Shown: in pieces, positions 1-12,700 of the stretch
How positions within the stretch are numbered: position 1 is the first letter of the stretch
Layout: each line of letters starts with the position of its first letter
Source: Clarkia xantiana subsp. parviflora
Lineage: Eukaryota; Streptophyta; Magnoliopsida; Myrtales; Onagraceae
Reading direction: 5' to 3'
NCBI GenBank assembly: GCA_036873135.1
Contig: JAPTYO010000022.1
Span: forward strand, 8,523,785 to 8,587,784
DNA length: 64,000 nucleotides
Position numbers and translations under genes: made by a program
The notes under the pieces: model-generated
Databases searched by the model: none
Told to the model about the DNA's origin: nothing
The model's input: the letters and a program-made list of their open reading frames with translations, nothing else

Positions 1-3000
1 CCCGTAGTCAGGTACGCGACTATCGGGGTCATCCAAGTTGGCTCCTCTTCCGATCTCACCTCAATGGCACACACCTGTGTTGGGTCGATGTTTGATAAGA
101 TCACCTTCTCTAAGAAGTGCACTTTCCGATTTTCTTCCAAGGGTGCCCCCAGGGCAAATTTGCTCAAGGCGTCTGCCTCTACGTTTTCCTCCCTCGGAAT
201 TGCCTCGATGTCGAAACTTTTAAAGCTCTCCTTCAAGGTTTGTACCTCTCGTAGATACTTCTTCATTATTGGACTCCTTGCTTCGTATCGCCCTTGAACC
301 TGGTTCACGATTAAAGCTGCGTCGCATTTCACTCTCAAGTGATCGATTCCAGTGCCTTTAGCAATTTTAGGCCCGTGATAAGAGCTTCATATTCCGCTTC
401 GTTGTTTGTAGCCTTGAATGTTAAAGCCAAGGCATATCGGAGCGGTTCACCTTCACCTGGTGGTATTAACAAAAAGCCCGCTCCTGATCCGTCCGAACTC
501 GCGGAGCCATCCGTGTACATCTCCCAGGTATTTTCCTTGTTTGGCTGTTCTGATTGCTCTGCCCTCTCTGGTTGTTCTTCTATCAGGACCTCCATAGTTG
601 CCCCCTCTACAGGGCCCGCTTCTTCTAGATCGGGGGCTGTAGATTCTGCTATAAAATCCGCCAATGCCTGGCCCTTGATGGCCGTTCTTGGAGCAAAGTG
701 TATTCGAAACTCACTAAGCTCTACTGCCCACTTCACTAATCTCCCCAACGCATCTGGTCGGTTCAAAAAATGCTTCAAAGGCTGGTTTATCAGCACAGTA
801 ATCTCGTGTGCGTGGAAATAAGGCCTTAGCTTCCGAGCAGTAATAATCAACGCAAAGAGGTACTTCTCAACGGCGGGATAGTTTAATTCAGACTTGGCAA
901 ACGCCTTGCTTACATAATAGACGGGGACTTGATTACCCTCGACAATTTTTACTAACACAGAGCTAATGGCAAATTCAGAAACAGCCAAATAAAGGTAGAG
1001 CGGCTCGCCAGGAACCGGTTTCGCCAACGGCGGGAGGGTGCGAAGGTGCTGTTTAAGTGCTTGGAACGCCTCTTCACACTTGGCGGTCCATTCGAATTTC
1101 TTGTTGGCCCTCAGGACTTTAAAAAACGGCATTGATCGGTCGCTGGCTTTGGACAAGAAGCGATTCATTGCAGCTAGTCGGCCATTTAGCACTTGTACCT
1201 CCCGATGGTTTATCGGAGACTACATCTCCTCGATTGCCCTCAGCTTCTCGGGATTCACCTCTATTCCTCTTTGGCTCACCATAAAGCCCAAGAATTTCCA
1301 TGAGTGGACTCCGAAGGCGCATTTTGTTGGGTTCAAGCGAACCTGATGAAGCCTCATCCGCTCAAACGCCATGGTTAGGTTGTGCACATGATCCTCGGCT
1401 TGTCGGGACTTCACCAGCATATCTCCAAACAGCTTGTTCACCATCCGTTGGTAGGTGGCCCCGGCATTGATTAACCCAAAAGGCATGACATCGTAGTGAT
1501 AGATGTCACTGTCTGCGTAGAACGTTGTATGGGGGGCGTCTTCCTTAGCCATCTTGATCTGGTTGTAGCCTGAATACGCATCCATGAAACTTAACAGCTC
1601 ATGTCCCGACGTGGCATCCACCAGCTGGTCGATCCTCGGGAGTGGATAGCATTCCTTTGGGCAAGCCTTGTTCAGGTCGCGGAAGTCCACATACATTCGC
1701 CATTTCCCGTTAGTTTTCTTCACCAGCACTGGATTAGCAACCCAAGTCTGGAATCGGAGCTCCTTAATAAACCCAGCATCGAGCAACCTGCCTACTTCCT
1801 GCTGGATCGCGATCTTCTTGTCTGTGCCCATCGGACACCTTTTCTGCGTGATAGGTTTGATCGCGGGATCTATCTTCAGCTCATGTACGATCACATCGGG
1901 GCTGATTCCTGGCATATCACTCGGGGACCAGGCAAACAGCTCCTTGAACTCTTTCAGCAACTCAATTAATTTTTGGGCTGTCTCCTCGGTCAGGGCGGAC
2001 CCGATTTTCACCTTCATCTGGGGTCCGTCGATCTTCACTTCTTTCAGATCTTCTACGGGGGCGGGACGCCCAAACTCCTCTCTAGGATCCGTGTCTGTCT
2101 GGAGGACAGTCATGGCTTCACGTCTCCTCCTTCGGGTGGCGTTAACATAACATTTTCGAGAAACCACCTGGTCACCCTTAACCTCTCCGACTCCGTGGTC
2201 GGTCGGGAACTTCATCTTCTGGTGCACTGTCGAAGCAACCGCCATTAGGGGGTTAATGGTGGTTCTTCCGATGATCGCGTTGTAGGTCCCCGCAGAATCG
2301 ACTACCACGAACTCCACGTTCCTCCTTTCTGATTTCCACCCGCTACCGAACTCCACTGGTAGGGTGATTACTCCTAGCGGATAGGAGGTTGAGCCAGAGA
2401 ACCCGACCATCGGGAAGTTTGCCTCCTTTAGATCTTTCGTCGTCTTCCCCATAGCTTCCAGCGCGTCCATGAATAGGATGTCGGAGGAGCTCCCCCCTTC
2501 GATTAGAATTCTCTTCATTTCGAACCCATCTACATCCAAGGTTACCACCAAGCCATCGTCGTGCGGGGTCTCTACGCCTATGAGGTCTTCCGACGAAAAG
2601 GAGATTACCATCTCTTCTTTCAAGGTCCAGGATCGGGACCTCTTACCTAACACCACTGCTGTAGGGATTCTAGAGGCATAGACCTCTCGGGCAGATGAGG
2701 TATCACCTCCAGCAGCAAACCCTCCATGATTCACGTTGATAGTTCCTCGTCTCTCCTTGCGAGCACCAGATGACTCTGGATCGGTTCTCTTCTTCTTTGG
2801 GGACCGATCGCGGGATCGGGAACGGGACCGCGATCCGGACCGAGAGCGGGATCGACACCGCTTATCCCCGACGAATTCCTTGAGCTTCCCCTTCTGGATC
2901 AGCTTTTCAATCTCCTTCTTCACTTCCCGACAGTGATTGGTGTCGTGACCATTTGCGCGGTGAAATCGGCAGTAGCGATCCGTGCGAGATCCCTAGAATT

Positions 3001-3148
3001 CTCCATCCTTCTTTGGGGGGTACCTGGAGATACCTTGTCGTTCCATGACTGTCAGCACCTCCGCCATGGAGCAGTTGAGAGGAATGTCGAGATCCTCTCG
3101 CTTATCCTTCCTTGAAGAACGCCTATCGTCCCTCCGATCCGGACGGCC
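1..3148 (-). pseudogene. broken pol of element A: zinc-knuckle-like region, protease, RT, RNase H
   Basis: In coding order it holds a CRFHxxxGHDTNHC metal-binding region near 2980-2920, an RS-repeat basic stretch (about 2870-2790), an aspartic protease-like region with LIEGGSSSDILF (about 2510-2470), RT (about 1900-1350, FxDAYSGYNQI and MPFGLINAGATYQRM boxes), connection and first RNase H (about 1190-700), and a second RNase H (TDGS near 520) continuing to base 1. Breaks against element G1 are a stop at about 2995, a TAG at 1220-1222, a one-base deletion near 365, and a 36-base in-frame deletion near 1425 that removes the YVDD catalytic box. Integrase would lie left of the window. Confidence 0.9.
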
Positions 3149-4369
3149 TCAATTCTTGCTACTATCGGGTTTACCCTTTGACTTACGGTCGTCGAAAGGT
3201 TTAACCGACTGCTTTCCTTTGTTCGACTTTGGGGGCTCCAGTTCTCCCGCGGCTATCTTCGACTCCTGGACATCGATCTGCCGTTTCACCCTCTTCTGTA
3301 ATGCCTCCATATTCCACACAGCTTTCTCAGCCACGCTGTGCATCAGGTCGGAGCCATAGGGGGCTGTCAGGTTCCGAATGAAGGTACGGATGGTTTCGCC
3401 TTCTGAGATTTCCTCGTCTATCTCTGCTACGCTGGCTGTGTACCGCTGGTAATAATGAGCCAGCAATTCGTCGGGCCTCTGCACCACCTGGGTCAGGGAC
3501 CTCACGCTCTTCAATAAACGTCTCCGACCCTGGTACTGCTGAATGAATCGATCATGCATATCTGCCCAGCAAGTGATGCAGCCTGGGGGCAGACTAAAGA
3601 ACCAGGTCAGGGCTCTTTCTCCAAGTGTGTTCGGGAACAGCGTACACACTATGTCTTCACTCGGGGCTCTTCCCAGACATGCCATGAGGTGTTTCTGGAC
3701 ATGGCGAACTGGATCTCCTTCGCCATCGTACTCCTTTATCGTGGGGATGCCTAGCCCAGGCAGGGCTAGGGTGTCGATGAGTCGGGGAACGAAGGGATGA
3801 GTGGATCGATCCCTTAGCTCCGATACCAACGGCTTCTGTTCTCCCATGCAGATGTTCACGATTTTTACCACCTGGTCGGGAGTGATGGGACCATTCAAGG
3901 GAATGGTCCTGTGCTGTACTGGTCCTGGTCCATCAACCACGAACCTCTCCGGCTGACCGGATGCTCTACCTCCGCCCTGGCCTCGGGGCAGGACTTCCTG
4001 TGCGTTCCGACCCTCTGTCGGTGGGGCCACTTCCTCCAACGGGGGCATCTCCTCCTGCCTCCTCGCAGCCTCTCTTCAGTCCAAGAGAGCCTCTACGGCT
4101 GCCAGAAACATGGGCATGGCTTCCGCCACGGCCCTTGTTAAGTCTGTAGCTGGGGGAGCCTCCTGCCCCCTATTGCCCTGGTGCTGAGGAGCAATATCTT
4201 CGGGATCTCCGTTGTGCCCCCCTGTCTGGGAGAGCTCAGCCGGGGGATGGTTCTGGTTTTCCTCTTGTTCCGGTACTGAATCCAGATTCGTTGCAGCGGG
4301 GTGACGGGAACCACCGGATTGTCCCTGTCTTCTGTGCTTGCCAGCCGCCATTGATCGAGTAGAGGGCAT
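3149..4369 (-). pseudogene. gag: gag of element A with internal stop
   Basis: Homologous to the 427-aa gag of element G1 along its whole length. It has an N-terminal STRSMA start region, a PITPDQVVKIVNICMG segment, and the retrotransposon gag core (GDPVRHVQKHLMACLGRAP, LTWFFSLPPGCI, FIQQYQGRRRLLKS, LAHYYQRYTAS, EGETIRTFIRNL). An in-frame TGA at 4076-4078 replaces the CGA (Arg) found in G1, a likely CpG deamination. A second stop at 3149-3151 ends the frame 17 codons earlier than in G1. The frame is otherwise open. Start chosen at the ATG that aligns with the G1 gag start. Confidence 0.9.
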
Positions 4370-4387
4370 ATCAGCTTTTTTTTTTTG

Positions 4388-4407
4388 ATTCCCACAGACG
4401 GCGCCAA
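4388..4407 (-). promoter_or_regulatory. primer-binding site of element A
   Basis: Directly inside the LTR, the minus strand reads TTGGCGCCGTCTGTGGGAAT. The same block sits at the same place in elements B and G1. The TGGCGCC start is typical of plant Tat/Athila-type primer sites for a non-Met tRNA; the exact tRNA was not determined. Confidence 0.75.
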
Positions 4408-5103
4408 TGTTGGATCACGGTGGAACTCCGGTACGGACTTTGACGGCAATCCTAGCTCCTTTGCTCCGCGCGATCCTGCAAGAGGGGATAGACCGGGCGG
4501 TGACCCAGAATCTCTCTCCGATGCTTAAATGAGTATCTCGTATGACTGGCAAGCAGTAATCTCACAGTGTATCGAACTCAACGTAAGTGATCTGAGGTGA
4601 CCTCTTGCCCTTTTATAGGCAAAGAGATGCCTCAGGTACCTGGTGAACCGTTAGGGGTGGTTAGCCTGTATCCCGTGTATCTCGGGTGTGATCTCGCGTA
4701 TCTCAGCCATGCCCCGCGTATCTCGGCCACGCTCCGTGTATCTTAACCACGTTCCGCGTATCTCGGCCACGCCCCGCATATCTTGGCCTCATCCTCTGGT
4801 AGCGAGTCCCGACTCCCGTCGGGGACTCCAGAGTTGTTTCGTTGTGTCACCGCTCGGGGCCCCTCGTCATCGTGACAGGGCCAATCATTCTCAGGGATTC
4901 ATCATCGGGGCCTACTTAAAGGCTTCTCATCGGGAGCTTCTAGCTCCACTGTCGGGACCGACTCTGTCGGAACCTTTCATCATCGGGACTCCCTTTGTCG
5001 GGACCCTTCTCCTAGGTCGTCGTGACCTTCATTTTGGGCCTGGTGGGCCTGTTTGCCGTTTCCTCCCCGTTAAAGGGCCTGACGGGTGTAATCAAACCCA
5101 TCA
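4408..5103 (-). repeat. 5' LTR of element A
   Basis: 696 bp bounded by TGTTGGATCACGG and CCCATCA (plus-strand reading), the same termini as the G1 and B LTRs. It contains a TATA box on the minus strand (TATAAAA, 4611-4617) and about five degenerate 20-21 bp direct repeats of the form CGTATCTCGGCCACGCYCCG between about 4675 and 4790. Confidence 0.9.
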
Positions 5104-5257
5104 CCCCCCTGTGTGAGAAACAGCCGGGTGCGGAATTCACGGTTCCAGCAGGGCGAGAACTGCTCGCCGGGACTTGCTTCTTCTGCTTGCCACCACCAGC
5201 CATCGATCTAGTAGAAACTATTGTGACTTTTTGTAAGTTTCCCACAGACGGCGCCAA
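5104..5257 (-). pseudogene. gag start and primer-binding site of element B, cut by element A
   Basis: About 154 bp between the LTRs of A and B. The minus strand has the same primer site as A (about 5237-5257), then a gag N-terminus with the STRSMAGGGKQKKQ region homologous to A and G1. It is interrupted after about 35-45 codons where element A begins. The first Met codon of the family is replaced here (GTT TCT ACT follows an ATA); the second Met, at 5203, is intact. The rest of B should lie left of the window beyond the other end of A. Confidence 0.8.
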
Positions 5258-5995
5258 TGTTGGATCACGGTCGAAGCTCCGGTAAGTTCTTGACGGAAAA
5301 CCTGAACTCCTTGGCTCCGCGTAATCCTGCAAAAAGGGGATGATCTGGGTGGTGACCCAGAATCCCTCTCTGATGCTTAAATGAGAGTTTGAACGATGGG
5401 GTGGATAGCAATAGTCTAAGTTCGTATTAGAGAGTGTCCTTTCTGTGGTAACTTCCTCCTTTATATAGGAGGGGAAGTTACCTCAATTACCTGTAACCGC
5501 GCCTGGCAGTTTACCCACGTTCCGTATATCTCGTTCAGGATTCCGCGTATCTCGCCCCACGCTCCGCGTATCTCGCCCACGCTCCGCGTATCTCGAGCAC
5601 GCCCTGCGTATCTCGGGGGAGTTTATCCGTATCTTAACCGTTTCCCCACTACTCTATCTAGTAGGCGGGTTTCTTGGTCTTATCCTCTGATCACAAGTTC
5701 CGATCCATATCGGGGACTACAGAGTTGTCTCATTCTAGGTCACCACCCAGGACCCCTCGTCCCACGGGACAGGGTCAGCATTCTCGGGGCTTTATTATCG
5801 GGACCTTCTCAAAGGCATATCGGGGCCTACTCAGAGGCTTCTCGTCGGGAGCATTCAGTTCATATATCGGGACCGATCTCGTCGGGACCCTTCATACTGG
5901 GCTTCTGGACCTTCCAGGTTTTTCGCGAGGCCCAATAGGCTTACTCGCCGTTTATTGACTGTTAACGGGGCTAACGATTACAACGGAACCCATCA
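5258..5995 (-). repeat. 5' LTR of element B (Tat/Gypsy)
   Basis: 738 bp, beginning TGTTGGATCACGG and ending CCCATCA. It is related to but clearly diverged from the LTR of A. It carries a minus-strand TATA region (plus CTTTATATAGGAG, about 5459-5470) and five direct repeats of about 20 bp (CGTATCTCGCCCACGCTCCG type) at about 5515-5625. Its target-site duplication copy should be 5996-6000 (AGAAC); the partner lies outside the window. Confidence 0.88.
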
Positions 5996-7287
5996 AGAAC
6001 CATACCAATAACACAAAAAAATCATATTATTATTTGTACTTAATAAAAAGTTGCATTATTAGAAAACACAATGATACAAAATTTCTTACTAAATACTTCT
6101 ATTTCTATTATCATAGTATAAAAATTCAGCACATTGCAACCAATACAAAAATAAAACATCATAATACGACATCATCATACAATCCTCTATGTTATACAAA
6201 TATATGGATTCTCTTGATCATTTTTATCTTAACACAATTAACTTTGAATTATAAAATATTGTTTAGGTAAATAAAATAATCAAGAAATATACCGTTATAA
6301 ATATCATATATAAACACATTAATATATGAACAAATTATATAAAAATTAGAAGACCTCGTTAATATGAGAAATTAACGAATAAACTTACCATACATAGTCA
6401 TATAATTAATCAGGTAAGAATCCATTCGCGAGGCCACGAATCAGCTTGCCTTCATCACATAGGTAGTTGTGGCGTAGCTTCATGTAGATGCAACTGTGCA
6501 AGTAAAGTCAGATCCATGTTTGCACCATGACCATTCTTTCATAAAAACTACCAAAGCTATAGAATTCTAACAATCCATACCATCCGCACTAGCAAGCAAA
6601 ACATGTTATGATATCACATGACAATCTCATCGACTTAACAACGATTTTGATGTTTGTTTTGGTGAAGATGATATCTAATTAATTAATACATGTTTATGGA
6701 GGTACTAAAAGAGTCATAAAACAAAGAATTGTGGTTTAGCTTTCCCACACTGAAGTGAAAACAGAAAGATTTATTAGTGTGCCTTTAGTGACTGACCAGA
6801 TTCATTCAAAAATAATTAGGAAACCTTGAAATAATCACGCTCATCTACGATATTATTTGCCATGAATTGGGGACATATTGAGCTTCACACGTCAATGGAA
6901 ATCTGCAAGCAAGCAAATTAACTATTATTTCATCGTATACGTTCATAATCTGATTAAAACACTACTGTCATCCGAAACCTTTTACCTTCTTATTAGCTCA
7001 AGGAGTTTATTGAGGCAAAAACCAACGTTTCTCATACATGTCTGTAATTGACGAAAATACAAAACTTGGTATATGAAGAAGACAATATGGAACTATATTT
7101 ACAATGTTGATTAACATAATAATATATATATTGTATACTATAGCTAGGGTTTGTAACTATACTCATCTTAACGAAGAAGAAGACGCTGATAATAATTTTT
7201 TATATAAGGTGATATATATATTTAGGTGTATATATTATATATATTATAAATATAAATATATAATAGTAAAGTTTCTTTTATTATTTA
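5996..7287. other. AT-rich intergenic DNA, no gene seen
   Basis: Strongly AT-rich with no ORF resembling a known protein. Short ORFs here are low-complexity. I see no RNA gene or LTR termini. Confidence 0.6.
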
Positions 7288-7299
7288 CTAGAGAGGAGG

Positions 7300-7316
7300 C
7301 ACGTGCGTCGCACGTG
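7300..7316 (-). other. Helitron 3' terminal hairpin
   Basis: CACGTGCG T CGCACGTG, an 8-bp stem with a single-base loop. It lies 8 nt from the terminal CTAG, the same spacing as in the Helitron ending at 35468. Confidence 0.65.
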
Positions 7317-9668
7317 AGACTAACTTAATTTTGGATAAATTCAATTTATTATTTTGTAATTTAAGTTAAACAATCATCATAATAAACATCTAAAATAAAT
7401 GTAGAGCAATATAAAACCTGAAAACAATAAACAACATAATCCAATATAATCGAGAACAAAATATCATAATTTAAGTGAACGCAACTTACATAGAACCATT
7501 GATTGATGTTATAAACTGTGGAAGTATCCAAAAAAAGTATCATAGATGAAAAGAAAAAACTTTTGTTAGTCTTGTATGTTTCATCATTGCTTGCATCCAA
7601 AACATTAAATTTCCAATATATATACGTGCATTGCTTAAAACAGTGATCAGATAGTACAGATTACAATAGGGTATGTACATAATATTTAGAGATATTATAC
7701 TAAGAGATTGTACTATTTTGGAACAAATAAACAATGTTGCTGTAAAAGTTATTAGTAAAAACCCAAAAAGTTAACATAACTAACTGAGATGATAACACAA
7801 CAAATAAAAGTTTATTTACCCTGTGAGTAGTTACAACAAACAAATCTTGTCAGTTCCATATCTCATTTTAAAAGAAATTTGGTCGTGGCTCCAAATGTAA
7901 CTGCACTATTGTACCTGCAACATAAACTTTATGGAAAATAGGAGTTTACACAAAAACCTTTAAAAAAATATTATTATCATGAAAGATTTTTAAGAGATTC
8001 ACACGTCTCATTCCAAAGAACTCGGCACATTATACACAAACAAATAGAAGCACTAAAAAAGCAATTAAAAATTCATATTTTTGTCTGGATAATTAAAAAG
8101 CAAAGAATGATTAGAATGCATATGAAAACTATGAAAGATATTATTATCACTTCTTTAGCACTTACATGTCTTGGTTTGAAATTTGTAGCTAGACGCCACC
8201 ATCTGTTGCTGATAGAATGATTAATCTAAAGAAGTGATATAATCCACTGAGCGACATAAAAAATTGTAAACAAACAAAGGAGTAAAGAAAACTGAAAGCC
8301 GTGTGTCCACCAACCATTGTTTGAAGTAAGAGAAAAAAAAAACAGAAGTCAGAAGTCGCAGGTGAAGAGGGATGAGAAGTAATAGTAGTGTATGTAAGGG
8401 AAAGAGTGCGAGTTTGGGCGTAGCCCTAACTTTGCAGGAGCATCGGAGGATTGTGACTGATAGGTACTGATGGTTGTTGCTTGTTGGTGCTACTCCGTTG
8501 ATACTCTTTGTTTAGAATTGTCACAATGGCTAATGAAATAACAAGGTATGAGCAAAATAAGTAAGTTTACCGAGATGGCAAAAAATCATTTCTAATCATG
8601 AGCCATAAAGAGTTATCCAGAAAGTTTCAAAACTATAACATATATGCAATTGATGTTAAGAGAAACCCGCCGGAGACGCCGCCTTGGGGAGGACTTTAAC
8701 CTTAACGCTCCCGGTTCGAACTTGCGAAAACACTGTAAATACATCAATTAAGAGAAATAAAAACCTACTATACTAAGAGAACTCCTTAAAATAAATATAG
8801 TTGCGTTTATTGGTGGTAAAGTCTACTGGTGGTAAGGTTAATATTCATCGCTGATAAGCATTTTTTTCAGCCAAACCACTGATAAGCATTTTCTTAGCTA
8901 CCAGATTCAGTTGAAAGGAAAAGGATGCAGAAACTGTTGATCTGAGCCTCTGCCAGACCCGATACAACCAAGGAGTTGAATGGAGACAAAATAGTATTCA
9001 AATTGCACAGGTTCAGCAGCGGGATTGCTAATCGGACAATAGATAGTTCTTATTCAAAGCGTATCAGTCGTCATCAATAATGTAGACCACGATATTAAGA
9101 ACTCCCTCGAGAGAGAGAAAGTGAAAGCTAGTACGTACTTGTTCATGATTGAACCAACCTTATGCATTCAAATCACGAGCGTGGTGGCCCGCAGTGGAAT
9201 CGAACATGTAGAAGCGTACGATGGCTGTAATTGTAAGGCGGTAACGGTTGATGGAGTGATGGATGATTAAACAAATCCAAGCAACTTTTATTCTGAGCCC
9301 GGGCATAGACGCATAGCAGAATAAAGAACGAAAGATTGTTGCAGAGCAAGGAAACAATTTTACAGAGGAAGGGTTAGGGAGTTAACAATTTTGTAAAAAA
9401 GAAGAACATAGAAGAAGAGATATGACGTTTGAGTTAGCTAGAGACGTTTGGGTTTAATTAGGGGGTAACAGCAGACGTTTCGGAGGATTTCAAATGGTTA
9501 AAAATGAGGGTAAATTAGGTAATTATAAATTGGAGAGACTTTCTTCCCTTTTAAGATTGAGGAGGATTATTATAATTAATTGTGGTATGATTCTAAACTT
9601 CTTTTTGGCCAATAGCGTTCCCTAACTTTTGATTTATAATTATTATTATTATTATTATTATTTATTAT
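7317..9668. other. non-coding interior of the proposed Helitron
   Basis: AT-rich sequence with no convincing protein. Around 8640-8740 is a GC-richer patch with GGTTCGAAC, which resembles a tRNA-type B box but has no A box at the right distance. Around 8764 a CTACTATACTAAGAG stretch resembles a diverged Helitron 5' end. Confidence 0.45.
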
Positions 9669-9685
9669 ATGGTGTTTCTTAACTT
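9669..9685. repeat. LINE target-site duplication, left copy
   Basis: ATGGTGTTTCTTAACTT, identical to 16345-16361. Confidence 0.8.
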
Positions 9686-9751
9686 TTATTATTTATTATT
9701 ATTATTATTTTTTTTTTTGGTGAGAAAAGACATTCATTAGCAAGCAACGGA

Positions 9752-12700
9752 TTACAAAAGAGGCAGCTCCGGCGGAAAAGGCCGGCTCCAAGTGCCTTGA
9801 GTCTGAGTTGAAACACAAAATCTAGCTAATACATGACTAGGATGCACCATTGTTCTAGGAACTTTAACAATACAAAGAAAAGGAAACCAAGAAACCAGAG
9901 TTTTAATGTCACTAAGAACACAAAAGAGATCAGCCTGATGAAGAGAAGAGCCTTTGATTGCCTCCAGTAGCAGTGATGAGTCTGTCTTCAGTTGGATTGC
10001 AGAGTGTCTGAAAGGGAAGGCCATTAACAAAGCAGTTCTACATGCAAGACCCGCTGCCAAGAGTGGACTGGAGGAACCATGAAGGAGCTGGGCTGAAGCA
10101 AAAGATAAGTGACCTGCAGAATTAAAAAGGAGAGCTGCACCAGATATGATATTTTGAACTTTGTCACAAGAACCATCTGTCAAAAGTGTCCAGGAGGACT
10201 GCAGCAATGACTGGGGCTGGCTTATTGAGGTCCTGATTGAGGCGGCTGCTGAGAAAGCCTGCCTCCCCTGCGAAGTTCCAAAGCTTCCTCATGAAACTAT
10301 CAATGCAGGGTTGTTGTGATTGAAAGACAAGTTGATTCCTAGTCAACCAAATATTCCATATGACAAGGCATTTCAGAGGCAAATGATCTGGGTGTATGTC
10401 CAAATCAAGAGTCAACCAGTCCTGTAAGTTAGTGAAGTTCAAACCAATTCCATGAACAGCAAATGAAGAAGCAAACCAGATACGTCTTGCAAAGTCACAG
10501 TTCCATGTTAGATGAATCCAGGTTTCAGGTTGTTTTCTACAAAAGGGGCAGATGGGGTTAATGGCTGAGATACGTCGGTGAAGGTTAGCTCCCAGAGCTA
10601 AACATCCTGAACACCCCTTCCAGATGAACATTTTAACCTTAGGAAGCAGTTTTGAAGACCAAAGCTTGTTCCAGAAATTAAAACTAGCAATCATAGGGGG
10701 TGCCGAGGTAGAACCAAATTTAGAGTTATTATCAGTTGTGGAGATGTGGTGATAACCTGATTTAACTAAATAGATCCCAGAGGGAGTGTGAGTCCAAACA
10801 AGAGTATCCTGAGTTTGGAAGATGGGGATTGGAATGGTTATGATAGAAGAGACTAAGACTGGGGGAATGACTGTGTTTAAGAGGGGCAAGTTCCACGAAG
10901 AAGATTGGCTGATATAGTCCAGGACTTTTTGCTGAGGGTTTGGAATGTGTGGAACCCAGGATGCCAAAGAAGATATGTTTGGTACCCACGGGTCAGTCCA
11001 AAAATTAATGGAATGACCACTACCAACAAGCCATCTAATACCTAACAAGAATAAAGGACGATGATTAACGATTGCCCTCCAAACAGAGCTGTGGTAAGGC
11101 CTTGATTTACAGGTGAAGAAAGAATCAGTGGATAAGTATTTTTTCCGAAGACATTCAGCCCAGATTGAGTTCTGGCATGTCAGAATGCGCCATATTTGCT
11201 TCAGGAGAAGGGCTGCATTCTGATGTTTGCTGTTCTTAAAACCCAAACCTCCAGCAGATTTGGGGAGTGTGAGTTTGTGCCAAACAACCCAAGGAATTCC
11301 TTTCTTTTTGTCCCCAGATTTCCACCAGAAATTCCTAAGGATAGTCTCTAGCTTAGAGTGAACTGGGAGGCTTACACAGGACATAGCATAGATAGGGATG
11401 GAAGAAGCTGTGGATTTAAGTAGCACTTCCTTTCCCGCTGAGTTTAGAAGGTTAGCCATCCATCCTTCAATTCTCTTAGAGACTCGATCAAGAAGAGTGG
11501 TGCCAATGAGCTTCTTTTGTGTGATCCAGTTAACAGGTAAACCGAGATAGAGATCCTCATCCTTCATTTCTTTAACACGCATAGAAAGGAAAATGGAGTT
11601 TTTGATATGGGCAGGTGTATTATGACTGAAAAGGATGCTCGACTTAGAGAAGTTAACAAGCTGACCAGATTGCTGTTCATACAGCTGGAAAAGGTTTTGC
11701 AGATTTTGAATGTTCTCAGTCCTTGCCTCAAGAAAAATAAAGCAGTCATCTGCAAATAGCAAATGGTTGATTGGGGCACAAGATTGGCCTGGTTTGATTC
11801 CCTTCAACTGACCCGTAGATTGTCCCAGAATCAATTGTCTTGACAGAGCTTCAGCACACAAGATGAAAAGGAAAGGTGATAAAGGATCACCTTGTCGTAG
11901 ACCTCTGGAAGGTTGAATCTCCGGTGAGAGAACCATTGATAAGGACAGACAAAGTAGTGGAACTTACACATTCCATAATCCAATGGGTAAAAGTTGGTGG
12001 AAAACCATATCTAGTAAGAATCCCCTCTAAGAAAGGCCACTCAATCCTATCAAAAGCTTTGCTCATGTCCAGCTTGAGTGCTAGAAGGACAATGTTACCA
12101 CGTCTCCTACGCCTGATAACATGAAGAATTTCCTGAGCGAGCAGGGTGTTGTCTGAGATTAAACGACCTTTGATGAAGGCGCTTTGGAAAGGAGATATGA
12201 GTTGGGGAAGGACAGACTTAAGTCTATTTGCAAGGACTTTAGAAATGATCTTATAAGCTGTGGTGCAGAGACTTATGGGTCTCCATTGCTGCAGTGTTTG
12301 AGGTTGGGGTGTCTTGGGGATTAGTACAATAAAGGTCTTATTAAGATCTTTAAGCATTACCCCTGAATGAAAAAAGGAGTGCACAGCAGCGAGAGAATCC
12401 AGAGAAATGGTATTCCAATGATTCTGATAGAAACCAGGTGGGAAGCCATCAGGCCCAGGTGATTTGTCAGGACTCAGGTCCATAAGAGCTTTAAGAATTT
12501 CGGTGTTGAGGATAGGTTGCCCTAGTGAACTCAGGTTAAAGGAGGAGGGTTGGACATCCTGGACCATTGAGTAGGTAGGAAGAGGAGGGTTTGCTGTAAA
12601 GAGATCAGAGAAGTACTGAACCACATGATTATAAATATCATCAGGATTGGAAAGTTGGTCCCCAGAGGGGGTAGTTAGCCAAAGAAGCTTGTTGATATGC

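Larger units (their letters stand above)
1..5103 (-). mobile_element. Ty3/Gypsy Tat-lineage retrotransposon A (left part outside window)
   Basis: Minus-strand LTR retrotransposon. Read from the right it has a 5' LTR (4408-5103), a primer-binding site, gag (3149-4369), and a pol carrying CCHC-like, protease, RT and two RNase H regions that runs off the left edge. The gag and pol proteins are close relatives of those of element G1 in this window. The second RNase H (MYTDGS, NNEAEYEAL and, past a frameshift, a DAxxIVNQVQG-like stretch) is the hallmark of the Tat lineage. The element sits inside the gag start of element B, so it is the younger of the two. Several stops, one frameshift and loss of the RT active-site box make it defective. 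Confidence 0.93.

Noticed and set aside
8640..8740. tRNA-like B box (GGTTCGAAC) suggesting a SINE or tRNA
   Set aside because: No A box at the right distance, no cloverleaf and no clear tail or target duplication.
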